A stretch of DNA of 64,000 bases from JBOFOR01 sp051654865 (lineage in GTDB: Bacteria; Bacillota; Clostridia; Peptostreptococcales; Peptostreptococcaceae), in assembly GCA_051654865.1 (NCBI GenBank), contig JBOFYV010000104.1, forward strand, positions 11,253-75,252, in the 5' to 3' direction. Shown here piece by piece: positions 26,393 through 35,366 of this stretch; the stretch's first letter is position 1; each line of letters begins with the position of its first letter. A program made the translations under genes and the position numbers. The notes beneath the pieces are model-generated. The model had not been told where the DNA came from. It saw nothing but the letters and a program-made list of their open reading frames with translations, and did not search any database.

Positions 26393-26430
26393 AAATGGGA
26401 GTTAGACTATGTCTATCTCCCATTTTATTT
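26393..26430 (+). terminator. Terminator after lepA
   Basis: AAATGGGAG and CTCCCATTT form a stem, with TAGAC/GTCTA extending it inward, followed by T-rich sequence. Confidence 0.88.
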
Positions 26431-26552
26431 ATATATAATCAAAAATTTAATAATTAAATAAATAATGGTAATAATAAATTTATAAAAAGTCATTATGTAA
26501 TTATATCATAGAAGACTTATTATACACTCATGAAATAGTAAGGAGGAAAGTC

Positions 26553-27878
26553 ATGAGCAACGAGCTTAAAAAGACATTAGGGTTGTCAGCAGCCCTTTCA
26601 ACAGTAGTAGGTATGGTTATAGGTTCTGGAGTTTTCTTTAAACCTCAGGCCATATATACAGCGACAAATGGAGCACCAGGATTAGGTATAATAGCTTGGA
26701 TTTTAGGTGGAATCATAACTATAACAGCAGGATTAACAGCAGCAGAGATATCAGCAGCAATACCTAAAACTGGTGGTATGATGGTTTACATTGAAGAAAT
26801 TTATGGAGAAAAACTAGGTTTTTTAACAGGATGGATGCAGACTGTTTTATTTTTTCCAGGAACAGCAGCAGCACTAGCTGTAGTTTTTGCTCAACAAGTA
26901 GCAGAATTAATGGGATATGCTTCTACACAAATGAGTATAGTTTTACCTGTTGCAGTAGGTGTAATATTACTGGTTGCACTTTTAAATACAATCGGTTCAT
27001 CACTAGGAGGAACAATACAAACCGTAGCAACAGTTGGTAAATTAGTGCCCCTTATACTAATAATAATATTTGGATTTGTTAAAGGAAACGGAAATCCAAT
27101 TATACAGCCTTTAGTAGGTCCAGGTGTAAGTGTAGGAGGAGCTTTAGGGTCTGTCTTAATAGCAACATTATTTGCATATGACGGATGGATAAATGTAGGA
27201 GCAATAGCTGGAGAAATGAAAGAGCCAGGTAAAGATTTACCACGAGCTATTGTTGGAGGATTATCTATAGTTATGGCAGTTTATATAATAATAAATTTAG
27301 CATACTTATGGGTAGCTCCTGCATCAGAATTAATGAATGCTACAGCACCAGCTGCACTTGTAGCAAATAAAATATTTGGTCCAATAGGAGGGAAAATTAT
27401 AACTGTTGGAATCTTAATTTCAGTATTTGGTGCATTGAACGGATATTTATTAACTGGACCTAGAGTACCATATGCATTGTCTACACTTGGAGTTTTCCCT
27501 GGAAGTAAAGCTTTTGCTAAACTAAACAAAGGAGGATCTCCATCTAATGCAATATGGTTAATTGCAGTATTAGCATCTTTATATGCTTTATCTGGGCAAT
27601 TTAACTTGTTAACGGACTTAACAGTATTTACGATTTGGGTATTCTATGTTTTTACGTTTATAGGAGTTATGAAGCTTAGAAAAGACAAGCCTGACTTAGA
27701 AAGACCTTATAGAGTACCACTGTACCCGGTTATACCTTTAATAGCAATATTTGGTGGACTATTTGTTATAGTAAATCAGTTGATAACGTCAACACTTATA
27801 GCACTTGGCGGTATAATAATAACATTAATAGGAATACCTGTTTATTCAGTAACAAGTAAAAATAGAATAAATAAATAA
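26553..27878 (+). CDS. APC-family amino acid permease (SteT/YfnA-like)
   Basis: The 441-residue protein has about twelve transmembrane helices and the APC-superfamily signature VVGMVIGSGVFFKP in helix 1, plus GWMQTVLFFPG and FAYDGWINVGAIAGEMKEPGKDLP in the substrate-site region. It resembles serine/threonine exchangers and other cationic or neutral amino acid permeases of Firmicutes; substrate cannot be fixed by reading. It has its own AAGGAGGAA site and is isolated by terminators on both sides, so it is an independent unit inserted between lepA and hemW. No T-box or riboswitch fold was seen in the 125 bases before it. Confidence 0.9.
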   Translation: MSNELKKTLGLSAALSTVVGMVIGSGVFFKPQAIYTATNGAPGLGIIAWILGGIITITAGLTAAEISAAIPKTGGMMVYIEEIYGEKLGFLTGWMQTVLFFPGTAAALAVVFAQQVAELMGYASTQMSIVLPVAVGVILLVALLNTIGSSLGGTIQTVATVGKLVPLILIIIFGFVKGNGNPIIQPLVGPGVSVGGALGSVLIATLFAYDGWINVGAIAGEMKEPGKDLPRAIVGGLSIVMAVYIIINLAYLWVAPASELMNATAPAALVANKIFGPIGGKIITVGILISVFGALNGYLLTGPRVPYALSTLGVFPGSKAFAKLNKGGSPSNAIWLIAVLASLYALSGQFNLLTDLTVFTIWVFYVFTFIGVMKLRKDKPDLERPYRVPLYPVIPLIAIFGGLFVIVNQLITSTLIALGGIIITLIGIPVYSVTSKNRINK

Positions 27879-27883
27879 GTGAT

Positions 27884-27938
27884 AAACCTCATAAAATAGA
27901 TATAGCATGAAAATGTTAAACTAATTTATGAGGTTTTT
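27884..27938 (+). terminator. Terminator after the permease gene
   Basis: AAACCTCATAAA and TTTATGAGGTTT form a 12-bp stem around a 29-base loop, with TTTTT at the end. Confidence 0.85.
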
Positions 27939-28039
27939 ATATATTAAGAAATTATATTTAATTATTATAAATTCATAGATAGAAAGATAGTAAAAGGGTA
28001 TAATTTAAATTGGATATTATATGAAAAGAGGAATAAAGC

Positions 28040-29164
28040 ATGTTTGGATTATACATACATATACCATTCTGTGTGAGTAAATGTAATTACTGTGATTTTA
28101 ACTCATATAAAATGGATAAAAAGATAAAAGATAGATATCTTAAAGATTTAAAAGTAGAAATGAACATTTATAAAAATGATTTAAAAGAAGTTACGAGTAT
28201 ATTTATAGGAGGAGGGACTCCTAGTATACTAACTAGTGAAGAAATAAAAGATTTATTTGAAAGCATAAGAGAAAACTTCAATATAACAAAAGATGCAGAA
28301 ATAACCATTGAATGTAATCCTGGAACGTTAACATTAGAAAAACTAAATACAATGAAGAATGTTGGTATAAATAGATTGAGTATGGGATTGCAAGCAATAC
28401 AAAACTATCATTTAAAGGGTATAGGAAGGATACATACTTATGAAGAGTTTGAAAAAAACTATAAGCAAGCACTAGAAGTAGGGTTTAAAAATATTAACAT
28501 AGATTTGATGTATGCTTTACCAAATCAAAAACCAGATGAATGGAAAGATACATTAGAGAAAATAGTTAGTTTAGAACCAGCACATATATCAGCGTATTCT
28601 CTTATATTAGAAGAAGGCACAAAGCTTTATGAAATGTATGAGAATAATGAATTTAGGCTTACAGATGAAGATGTTGACATAAAGATGTATAACTATACAA
28701 TAGAGTATTTAAAATCCAATGGATATACTCAGTATGAAATATCTAATTATAGCAAGGATGGATATGAGTGTGCACACAATATACTATATTGGAAGTGTAA
28801 AAACTATATAGGGCTGGGTGCAGGGGCATCTGGATATATTGAAGATATAAGATACAGTAATATAAATTCTTTAGAAGATTATCATAAAAAAATCATTTTG
28901 AATAAAAAACCAATAGAAGAAATGGAAGCTTTAAGTATAAAAGATAAGATTCAAGAAAAAATATTTATGGGACTTAGAATGAATGAAGGTATAAAGTTTA
29001 TAGACTTTAAAAAAGAGTTTAAAATAGACTTTGAGGCAAAATATAATGATATAATTAAAGAGTTAGTAACAAAAGAGTTAATAAAAAAAGATGAAAATGG
29101 AATAAAATTAACTCAAATAGGTAGAGAAATATCAAATAGTGTTTTTATAGAATTTATGGATTGA
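28040..29164 (+). CDS. hemW: HemW radical-SAM heme chaperone
   Basis: HemW was formerly annotated as oxygen-independent coproporphyrinogen III oxidase and is now regarded as a heme-binding radical-SAM protein. The cluster motif CVSKCNYCDF (CxxxCxxC) is near the N-terminus, followed by FIGGGTPSIL, GINRLSMGLQ, INIDLMYALPNQ and a C-terminal HemN-type domain. HemN itself carries an extra CxxxCxxCxC form and a longer N-terminus, so the 374-residue length and single motif favour HemW. It precedes hrcA by about 100 bases containing the heat-shock promoter, the same order as in related species. Confidence 0.93.
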   Translation: MFGLYIHIPFCVSKCNYCDFNSYKMDKKIKDRYLKDLKVEMNIYKNDLKEVTSIFIGGGTPSILTSEEIKDLFESIRENFNITKDAEITIECNPGTLTLEKLNTMKNVGINRLSMGLQAIQNYHLKGIGRIHTYEEFEKNYKQALEVGFKNINIDLMYALPNQKPDEWKDTLEKIVSLEPAHISAYSLILEEGTKLYEMYENNEFRLTDEDVDIKMYNYTIEYLKSNGYTQYEISNYSKDGYECAHNILYWKCKNYIGLGAGASGYIEDIRYSNINSLEDYHKKIILNKKPIEEMEALSIKDKIQEKIFMGLRMNEGIKFIDFKKEFKIDFEAKYNDIIKELVTKELIKKDENGIKLTQIGREISNSVFIEFMD

Positions 29165-29174
29165 TTAAAAAGTA

Positions 29175-29205
29175 TTGACAAAGAAAAAAAATCGTGATAT
29201 ATAAT
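29175..29205 (+). promoter_or_regulatory. Heat-shock operon promoter
   Basis: A consensus -35 box TTGACA (29175-29180) is followed by overlapping -10 candidates TATATA (17-base spacing) and TATAAT (19-base spacing). The CIRCE operator begins about 14 bases after it, so HrcA bound there would block transcription. Confidence 0.85.
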
Positions 29206-29218
29206 ATATATAATCTTT

Positions 29219-29245
29219 TTAGCACTCGAAAAAAGTGAGTGCTAA
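29219..29245 (+). promoter_or_regulatory. CIRCE operator (HrcA binding site)
   Basis: TTAGCACTC, nine spacer bases and GAGTGCTAA match the CIRCE consensus exactly. It sits between the promoter and the hrcA ribosome binding site, so HrcA represses its own operon hrcA-grpE-dnaK-dnaJ until heat inactivates it. It is the only CIRCE seen in the window. Confidence 0.97.
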
Positions 29246-29261
29246 CAGCGAGGAGGCAAGT

Positions 29262-30281
29262 ATGGAACTTAACGAAAGAAAACTGAATATCCTCAAAGCT
29301 ATAGTTAAAGATTATATAGAGACGGCTGAGGCCGTAGGGTCTAGAACCATATCTAAAAAACATGACTTAGGAATTAGTGCAGCGACCATAAGAAATGAGA
29401 TGGCTGACTTAGAAGAATTAGGCTATCTTATACAGCCACATACTTCAGCAGGTAGAGTACCATCAGAAAAAGGCTACAAGTTGTATGTAGATATGCTTAT
29501 GAGTCAAAGTGAATTAAGTGATGATGAAAAAAGATTAATAGAAGGTTGTGTAAATACAAATATAAATCACATAAAAGATTTGATTCAAGAGACTTCTAAG
29601 CTATTATCTCAGCTAACGAACTATACAACAGTAGCTGTAGCAAACAATGTTCAAAGTCATAGTGTTATTAAACATATACAACTAGTAAGTATAAGCGATA
29701 ATAAGATTTTGTTAATCGTTGTCACTGATAAAGGTGATATAAAAAATGCAAACTTAACAACGAGTGTTTACTTAGATCAATCTAAGTTAAACATAATTTC
29801 TGATAGTCTAACTAATAAGTTAGGTGGTAAAAACATAACAGATTTAGATGATAGGTTAATTGCATTTATAAAGTATGAAATAAGTGAATATTCTTCTTTT
29901 ATAGATCAACTATTGAATGCATTAAATTTTGAATCAGTTGAAGAAGAACTACTATATAGTTTAAATGGAGCAACAAATATATTTAATTATCCTGAATTTA
30001 ACGACATACTTAAAGCTAAATCTTTCTTAAAGATGATAGAAAAGAAAGATAATATTGAAAGTATGGTTAAGTCAAAAGGAATACAAAAGGATAATATAAA
30101 CATAGTAATAGGTAGTGATAATAACTGCGAAGTGGCTCAAGATTGCAGTATAGTAACAGCAACTTACGAGATAGATAAAAATTTAGTCGGTCGAATAAGT
30201 TTTATAGGGCCTACTAGAATGGATTATTCAAGAATATATGCAATAGTAAATTATATGAGTTTATTATTAAATAAAAAATAA
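29262..30281 (+). CDS. hrcA: Heat-inducible transcription repressor HrcA
   Basis: HrcA binds CIRCE operators and represses heat-shock genes; its activity depends on GroEL. The ATG at 29262, 6 bases after AGGAGG, gives the conserved start MELNERKLNILKAIVKDYIE, a winged-helix domain with SAATIRNEMADLEELGYL and PHTSAGRVPSEKGYK, and a C-terminal GAF-like dimerisation domain ending in SRIYAIVNYMSLLLNKK. An in-frame GTG at 29235 is rejected because it lies inside the CIRCE operator. The product has 339 residues. It is the first gene of the heat-shock operon. Confidence 0.97.
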   Translation: MELNERKLNILKAIVKDYIETAEAVGSRTISKKHDLGISAATIRNEMADLEELGYLIQPHTSAGRVPSEKGYKLYVDMLMSQSELSDDEKRLIEGCVNTNINHIKDLIQETSKLLSQLTNYTTVAVANNVQSHSVIKHIQLVSISDNKILLIVVTDKGDIKNANLTTSVYLDQSKLNIISDSLTNKLGGKNITDLDDRLIAFIKYEISEYSSFIDQLLNALNFESVEEELLYSLNGATNIFNYPEFNDILKAKSFLKMIEKKDNIESMVKSKGIQKDNINIVIGSDNNCEVAQDCSIVTATYEIDKNLVGRISFIGPTRMDYSRIYAIVNYMSLLLNKK

Positions 30282-30323
30282 AATAATCATTAATGATTAA
30301 AACTTAACTAAGGGGTGTAGATC

Positions 30324-30893
30324 TTGGAAGAAAAAAACATACAACAAGAAGAGTTAGAAAAAGAGACTTTAGTAGATGAACTAACTGAAGATGCTGAGGT
30401 TAAAAATGAAGAAGATACAGTAGAAGATAATGTATCTGATATAAATGAAAAATTAGAAGAAAAAAAACTAAAAGAAGAAATTGATTCTTTAAATGATCAA
30501 TATACAAGACTTCAAGCTGATTACTCAAACTATAGAAGAAGAACTCAACAAGAAAAAGAAACTATAGGAATATTTGCAAATGAAAAAATATTGAATGATT
30601 TAATTCCAGTCATAGATAATATGGAAAGAGCACTAGAAGCTTGCGAAGATAAAGAAAATACAATGTATCAAGGAATAGACTTAGTATATAAGCAACTTCA
30701 AGGTACTTTAACGAAGTTTGGAGTTGAAGAAATAGAAGCTCTAGACTTAGAATTTGACCCTAACCTACATCTAGCTGTAATGCAAGAAAGCATAGATGGT
30801 GTAGAACCTAATAAAGTAGTTATGGTATTACAAAAGGGATATAAATTAGGAATAAAAGTATTAAGACCAAGTATGGTTAAAGTTTCTTGTTAA
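30324..30893 (+). CDS. grpE: Nucleotide exchange factor GrpE
   Basis: GrpE releases ADP from DnaK. The first ~50 residues are a glutamate-rich, disordered segment, followed by a long coiled-coil helix (EEIDSLNDQYTRLQADYSNYRRR) and the C-terminal beta domain with FDPNLHLAVMQ and VLQKGYKLGIKVLRPSMVKV, the standard arrangement. The start is TTG at 30324, 6 bases after AAGGGGTG; the weaker TTG may lower GrpE relative to DnaK. The length is 189 residues. Confidence 0.96.
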   Translation: MEEKNIQQEELEKETLVDELTEDAEVKNEEDTVEDNVSDINEKLEEKKLKEEIDSLNDQYTRLQADYSNYRRRTQQEKETIGIFANEKILNDLIPVIDNMERALEACEDKENTMYQGIDLVYKQLQGTLTKFGVEEIEALDLEFDPNLHLAVMQESIDGVEPNKVVMVLQKGYKLGIKVLRPSMVKVSC

Positions 30894-30971
30894 TACGAAA
30901 ACTTTAATATTAAAAATAAAATCAATTAATTAAAATATAAAATATTTTAAACCAATTAGGAGGAAAGAAAA

Positions 30972-32807
30972 ATGGGAAAAGTAATAGGAATAGATTTAGG
31001 AACAACTAACTCTTGTGTTGCAGTATTAGAAGGTGGAGAACCTCAAGTAATAACAAACTCTGAAGGTATGAGAACAACTCCATCAGTAGTAGCATTCACT
31101 AAAGATGGAGAAAGAATAGTAGGAGAACCAGCAAAAAGACAAGCTGTTACAAATGCTGATAGAACTATAATATCTATAAAAACTCACATGGGAACAGAAC
31201 ATAAGGTTGATATAGATGGTAAAGGATTCACACCTCAAGAAATATCTGCTATAACATTACAAAAGTTAAAAGCGGACGCAGAAGCTTACTTAGGTCAATC
31301 AGTAACAGAAGCTGTTATAACAGTTCCAGCATACTTTACAGATGCTCAAAGACAAGCAACTAAAGATGCAGGAAGAATAGCAGGTCTTGATGTTAAGAGA
31401 ATAATAAATGAACCTACAGCTGCAGCATTAGCTTATGGTATGGATAAATTAGATCAAGAAAAGAAAATATTAGTATTTGACTTAGGTGGAGGAACATTCG
31501 ACGTTTCTGTACTTGAAATAGGAGATGGAACTTTTGAAGTTTTAGCTACTGCTGGTAACAACAGATTAGGTGGAGATGACTTTGACCAAATATTAATAGA
31601 TTATTTAGCAGATGAGTTTAAAAAAGCAGAAGGTGTAGACTTAAGAAATGATAAAATGGCTCTTCAAAGATTAAAGGAAGCTGCTGAAAAGGCTAAGAAA
31701 GAATTATCTTCAACAATGTCAACTAATGTTAACTTACCTTTCATAACAGCTACAGCTGAAGGACCAAAGCATTTAACTATGGATATAACAAGAGCTAAAT
31801 TTGATGAGTTAACTGCTAACTTAGTAGAAAAAACTATGGAACCAACAAGAAGAGCATTACAAGATGCAGGACTTTCAACTTCTGAAATAGATGATGTATT
31901 ATTAGTTGGTGGATCTACAAGAATACCAGCAGTTCAAGATGCTGTTAAGAAGTTCATAGGAAAAGAACCTCATAAAGGTATAAACCCAGATGAATGTGTT
32001 GCAGTAGGTGCTGCTATACAAGCTGGAGTATTAACTGGTGAAGTTAATGACTTATTACTTTTAGATGTTACTCCATTATCTTTAGGAATAGAAACTATGG
32101 GTAACGTAATGACTAAGATAATAGAAAGAAATACAACTATACCAACTAAGAAATCACAAACATTCTCAACTGCTGCTGACAACCAAACAGCTGTTGATAT
32201 ACATGTTCTTCAAGGTGAAAGAAGTATGTCTTTCGATAATACTACTTTAGGTAGATTCCAATTAACAGATATACCACCAGCTCCAAGAGGAATACCTCAA
32301 ATAGAAGTTACATTTGATATAGATGCTAACGGTATAGTTCACGTTACTGCTAAAGATTTAGGAACAGGAAAAGAGCAAAAAGTTACTATAACTTCAGGAA
32401 CTAACTTGTCAGAAGAAGAAATACAAGCAAAAGTAAAAGAAGCAGAAATGAATGCTGAAGCAGATAAGCAAAAGAAAGATAAGATAGAAGCTGTTAACCA
32501 AGCTGATTCTACTATATATCAAACAGAAAAAACTTTAAAAGAAGCTGAAGATAAAATAAGTGCAGAAGATAAGAGTGCAGTGGAAGCAGCTATAACTGAA
32601 TTAAAGGCAGTTAGAGACAAAGAAGCTGCAACTGCAGAAGAAATAAACAAAGCTATAGAAGAAGTAATGAATAAATTCCACAAAATATCTGAAGCTATGT
32701 ACCAACAAGCACAACAAGCTCAAGGTGAACCTCAAGCAGAACAAGCAGCATCTCAAGATGATAATGTAGTAGATGCAGATTTTACAGAAGTAAATGATGA
32801 AAAATAA
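30972..32807 (+). CDS. dnaK: Chaperone protein DnaK (Hsp70)
   Basis: This is the housekeeping Hsp70. It begins MGKVIGIDLGTTNSCVAVL and includes the phosphate-2 loop VFDLGGGTFDVSVLE, the adenosine motif LLVGGSTRIPAVQ, the hydrophobic interdomain linker VNDLLLLDVTPLSLGIET, the peptide-binding domain and a helical lid, ending in a Gln/Ala-rich tail and the acidic end DADFTEVNDEK. The Gram-positive deletion in the ATPase domain is consistent with its 611 residues. It is highly expressed by the look of its AGGAGGA site. A hairpin separates it from dnaJ. Confidence 0.98.
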   Translation: MGKVIGIDLGTTNSCVAVLEGGEPQVITNSEGMRTTPSVVAFTKDGERIVGEPAKRQAVTNADRTIISIKTHMGTEHKVDIDGKGFTPQEISAITLQKLKADAEAYLGQSVTEAVITVPAYFTDAQRQATKDAGRIAGLDVKRIINEPTAAALAYGMDKLDQEKKILVFDLGGGTFDVSVLEIGDGTFEVLATAGNNRLGGDDFDQILIDYLADEFKKAEGVDLRNDKMALQRLKEAAEKAKKELSSTMSTNVNLPFITATAEGPKHLTMDITRAKFDELTANLVEKTMEPTRRALQDAGLSTSEIDDVLLVGGSTRIPAVQDAVKKFIGKEPHKGINPDECVAVGAAIQAGVLTGEVNDLLLLDVTPLSLGIETMGNVMTKIIERNTTIPTKKSQTFSTAADNQTAVDIHVLQGERSMSFDNTTLGRFQLTDIPPAPRGIPQIEVTFDIDANGIVHVTAKDLGTGKEQKVTITSGTNLSEEEIQAKVKEAEMNAEADKQKKDKIEAVNQADSTIYQTEKTLKEAEDKISAEDKSAVEAAITELKAVRDKEAATAEEINKAIEEVMNKFHKISEAMYQQAQQAQGEPQAEQAASQDDNVVDADFTEVNDEK

Positions 32808-32913
32808 GTTACACAAATAAAAAAATTTGTATATAATTAATATAGAAGAAAAGAGTATTTTTTCATAAGCATAACATCATTAATAAATGAAATTAAATGC
32901 TTAAAATAATGAT

Positions 32914-32950
32914 AATAGCTTGTAGTATGATATTCTACAAGCTATTATTT
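32914..32950 (+). terminator. Hairpin between dnaK and dnaJ, probable partial terminator
   Basis: AATAGCTTGTAG and CTACAAGCTATT form a perfect 12-bp stem with a 9-base loop, followed by ATTTTGT, a short T run. dnaJ has no clear promoter after it, so read-through is needed; this would keep DnaJ below DnaK. Confidence 0.7.
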
Positions 32951-32987
32951 TGTAATAGTAATGTTGATATTAAGGTGGTGACAGTAA

Positions 32988-34139
32988 TTGAGTACTAAAA
33001 GAGACTACTATGAGGTTTTAGGTGTAGATAAAAATGCAGATGATCAAGCGCTTAAAAAAGCTTATAGAAAATTAGCAATGAAATATCATCCAGATAGAAA
33101 TCCTGATGATAAGGAAGCAGAAGAAAAGTTTAAAGAAGTAAATGAAGCATACGAAGTATTATCGGACAGTACAAAAAGACAAACTTATGATCAATTTGGT
33201 CATGCAGGAATGAATGGTCAAGCTGGATTTGGTGGTCAAGGATTTGGAGGCCAAGGCTTCGGAGGATTTGAAGATATATTTGGAGATATATTTGGAGATA
33301 TGTTTGGAGGCGGCTTCGGTGGAGGAAGACCAAGAAGAAGAGGGCCAGAACGTGGAGCTGATATGAGACAAAGTATCGAGATAACTTTTGAGGAAGCTGC
33401 ATTTGGTAAGAAAACATCGATAAAAGTCAATAGAAGTGAAGAGTGTAGTGAATGTAATGGAACAGGTGCAAAGACGGGAACATCTACAAAAACTTGTCCA
33501 ACATGTAATGGAGCAGGAGAAGTTAGAACAGTTCAAAGAACTCCTTTTGGAAATGTAGCCAGCTCTAGAACTTGTAGTACATGTCAAGGAGAAGGTGAAG
33601 TAGTAGAATCACCATGTCCAAAATGTTCAGGTAAAGGAAGTACTAGAAAAGTTAAAACTATAGAAGTTGATATTCCAGCAGGGATAGATGATGGTCAAAT
33701 GATAAAGCTTTCAGGTCAGGGTGAACTTGGAAGTAAAGGTGGACCAAGAGGAGACTTATATATAGTAGTTAATGTTAAGAATCATCAATTATTTACAAGA
33801 GAGGGATTTGATATATACTTCGATATGCCAATAACATTTGCACAGGCAGCTCTTGGAGATGATATTGAGGTTCCAACATTAGATGGTAAGGTTAAATACT
33901 CAATCCCAGAAGGAACTCAAACAGGAACAGTATTTAGACTTAGAGAAAAAGGAATAACGAGGCTTAGAGGTAATGGAAGAGGAGATCAATATGTAAAAGT
34001 TGTAGTTGATACACCTAAGAAATTAAATGAAAAGCAAAAAGAGTTATTAAGAGAGTTTGCTAAAGAATGTGGAGAAGATGTTCACGAAAAGAAAACTACT
34101 TTTGGTCAAAAGATTGAAAATATGTTTAAAAAAAAATAG
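32988..34139 (+). CDS. dnaJ: Chaperone protein DnaJ
   Basis: DnaJ delivers substrates to DnaK and stimulates its ATPase. A J domain with the HPD motif (KYHPDRNPDD) is at residues 5-70, a Gly/Phe-rich region with the repeat GGFGDIFGD type follows, then four zinc-binding repeats (CSECNGTG, CPTCNGAG, CSTCQGEG, CPKCSGKG), and the C-terminal substrate-binding and dimerisation domains. The length is 383 residues. The start is TTG at 32988, 8 bases after AAGGTGGTGA. It ends the operon at a strong terminator; prmA and rsmE, often next in related genomes, do not follow here. Confidence 0.97.
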   Translation: MSTKRDYYEVLGVDKNADDQALKKAYRKLAMKYHPDRNPDDKEAEEKFKEVNEAYEVLSDSTKRQTYDQFGHAGMNGQAGFGGQGFGGQGFGGFEDIFGDIFGDMFGGGFGGGRPRRRGPERGADMRQSIEITFEEAAFGKKTSIKVNRSEECSECNGTGAKTGTSTKTCPTCNGAGEVRTVQRTPFGNVASSRTCSTCQGEGEVVESPCPKCSGKGSTRKVKTIEVDIPAGIDDGQMIKLSGQGELGSKGGPRGDLYIVVNVKNHQLFTREGFDIYFDMPITFAQAALGDDIEVPTLDGKVKYSIPEGTQTGTVFRLREKGITRLRGNGRGDQYVKVVVDTPKKLNEKQKELLREFAKECGEDVHEKKTTFGQKIENMFKKK

Positions 34140-34174
34140 AAAGATTCTAGGAATTTCCTAGAATCTTTTTTTGT
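34139..34174 (+). terminator. Terminator after dnaJ
   Basis: AAAGATTCTAGG and CCTAGAATCTTT form a stem around AATTT and are followed by Ts, immediately after the dnaJ stop. Confidence 0.93.
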
Positions 34175-34253
34175 ATAACAAAAGATAACATGTATTTTAA
34201 ATAAACATAGTATATATTAAAGAAGACTATATAGTTACAAATGGAGGGGTAAT

Positions 34254-34724
34254 ATGGAGACTTTATTTATAGAAGGAAAACAAATAACTACAAAAGAAGA
34301 ACTTCACAGATTTGTAAAAAATAAATTAGAGAATCAATATAATATAAAACTAGAAGAAGTTAGCCAAGATGATTTATATAGAGGTAAAAAAAAGAAGCCA
34401 TTAGACGCAGGACCACAAAAAGTTTATTTAAAATATATGTTTCCGTACAAAATAGATATAAATGGAGGGTGTAAACAGATGATATTAGGGGTATTAGTAG
34501 ACTCAAGTGGTCGTCCAGTAAAAAATCCAATCATTGAATTTACTTTATCTGATTATAGCTTAGGAACAATGACATTTAGTCCTGCGATTAGCTTTGGGGA
34601 TGGGAGTTTCTTCACAACCTTTATTTCAGAATGTTGTGGTACAGGGTGTCTTACTATAACAGCTAGAGGCACTGATTTGAATAAAGTAATACCTATAAAT
34701 GTATGTAACTATGGATGTTATTAA
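34254..34724 (+). CDS. Hypothetical protein with cysteine-rich beta domain
   Basis: I do not recognise this 156-residue protein. The first ~60 residues are charged and helical (ITTKEELHRFVKNKLENQY, with a GKKKKP basic patch). From about residue 75 the sequence looks like an immunoglobulin-type beta domain (LGVLVDSSGRPVKNPIIEFT) as in carboxypeptidase-regulatory or Big-type folds. It is rich in cysteine near the end (SECCGTGCLT, CNYGCY). There is no signal peptide. The start follows GGAGGGG, and the gene stands alone between terminators. Terminal Cys-Tyr clusters occur in some clostridial spore-coat proteins, so a spore-surface role is possible but only inferred. Confidence 0.7.
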   Translation: METLFIEGKQITTKEELHRFVKNKLENQYNIKLEEVSQDDLYRGKKKKPLDAGPQKVYLKYMFPYKIDINGGCKQMILGVLVDSSGRPVKNPIIEFTLSDYSLGTMTFSPAISFGDGSFFTTFISECCGTGCLTITARGTDLNKVIPINVCNYGCY

Positions 34725-34755
34725 AAAAGTGCTGATATACTATCAGCACTTTTTA
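34723..34755 (+). terminator. Terminator after the cysteine-rich protein gene
   Basis: AAAAAGTGCTGATA and TATCAGCACTTTTT form a perfect stem with a 3-base loop, beginning at the stop codon. Confidence 0.93.
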
Positions 34756-34832
34756 TGTATTGCGTATTAAGAAAAACAATGATTACTTTATGATAGTTGA
34801 TAAGTAATTTAACTTAAGTTATATAAATATGC

Positions 34833-35366
34833 TTATATAACTGAGATAACCTTGATTTGATTAAAAATTGACTTAGAGAAAGCATTCATAACATCCTCAC
34901 TAAGATTCATATCCTTTAATGCTAAGAAAGTAGCAAAGGCATTACTTGTAATATTTTTATATAAAAATATATGTGAATCTTTATTTAATATGTAGTCTTT
35001 GTTTTTTATGGATTCATTTATCAATATTAATTCATCTAAAGTAGAAAACATAACAGCCTTAGTAGTTGTACAAGCTATTTCTTCTTCTTTTAACAAATCA
35101 TATATCTTCCTAGAGTAGTTGTTTAAATTTGATACATACTTCAATAAATCTTCTTGATTATAACTCTTAACATCATCTTTTGTTTTGTTAGCTATAAAAA
35201 TACACTTGTCATTGATTTCATCTATTTTGTTATGATAATGACTTAAATTGGATTTAAGCTTTCTATTATTATCTACTTCTTCCTTGTTATTTTTTAGTTG
35301 TATATTTTTATATTTGCTAGTAGTTAGTTGTAAATCTCTAAATAATGGTAATGTATTTACGTTCAT
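34833..35366 (-). CDS. Hypothetical helical protein
   Basis: The 177-residue product is hydrophilic and predicted mostly helical, with coiled-coil-like stretches (residues 20-105), and no signal peptide or membrane segment. The last 60 residues include KDSHIFLYKNITSNAFATF and end SIFNQIKVISVI. A G-rich ribosome binding site (AGGGGG) lies 12 bases before the ATG. It is monocistronic and leftward, with no conserved enzymatic motif that I can name. Confidence 0.6.
   Translation of the reverse strand: MNVNTLPLFRDLQLTTSKYKNIQLKNNKEEVDNNRKLKSNLSHYHNKIDEINDKCIFIANKTKDDVKSYNQEDLLKYVSNLNNYSRKIYDLLKEEEIACTTTKAVMFSTLDELILINESIKNKDYILNKDSHIFLYKNITSNAFATFLALKDMNLSEDVMNAFSKSIFNQIKVISVI

Noticed and set aside
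26431..26552. Riboswitch or T-box before the amino acid permease
   Set aside because: The leader is short, very AT-rich and has no T-box motif, conserved stem or second terminator.
29235..29261. Longer HrcA start at 29235
   Set aside because: It lies within the CIRCE operator and before the AGGAGG site.
33130..33587. Cysteine- and proline-rich ORFs opposite dnaJ
   Set aside because: They are antisense shadows of the Gly/Phe-rich and zinc-finger regions and have no ribosome binding site.
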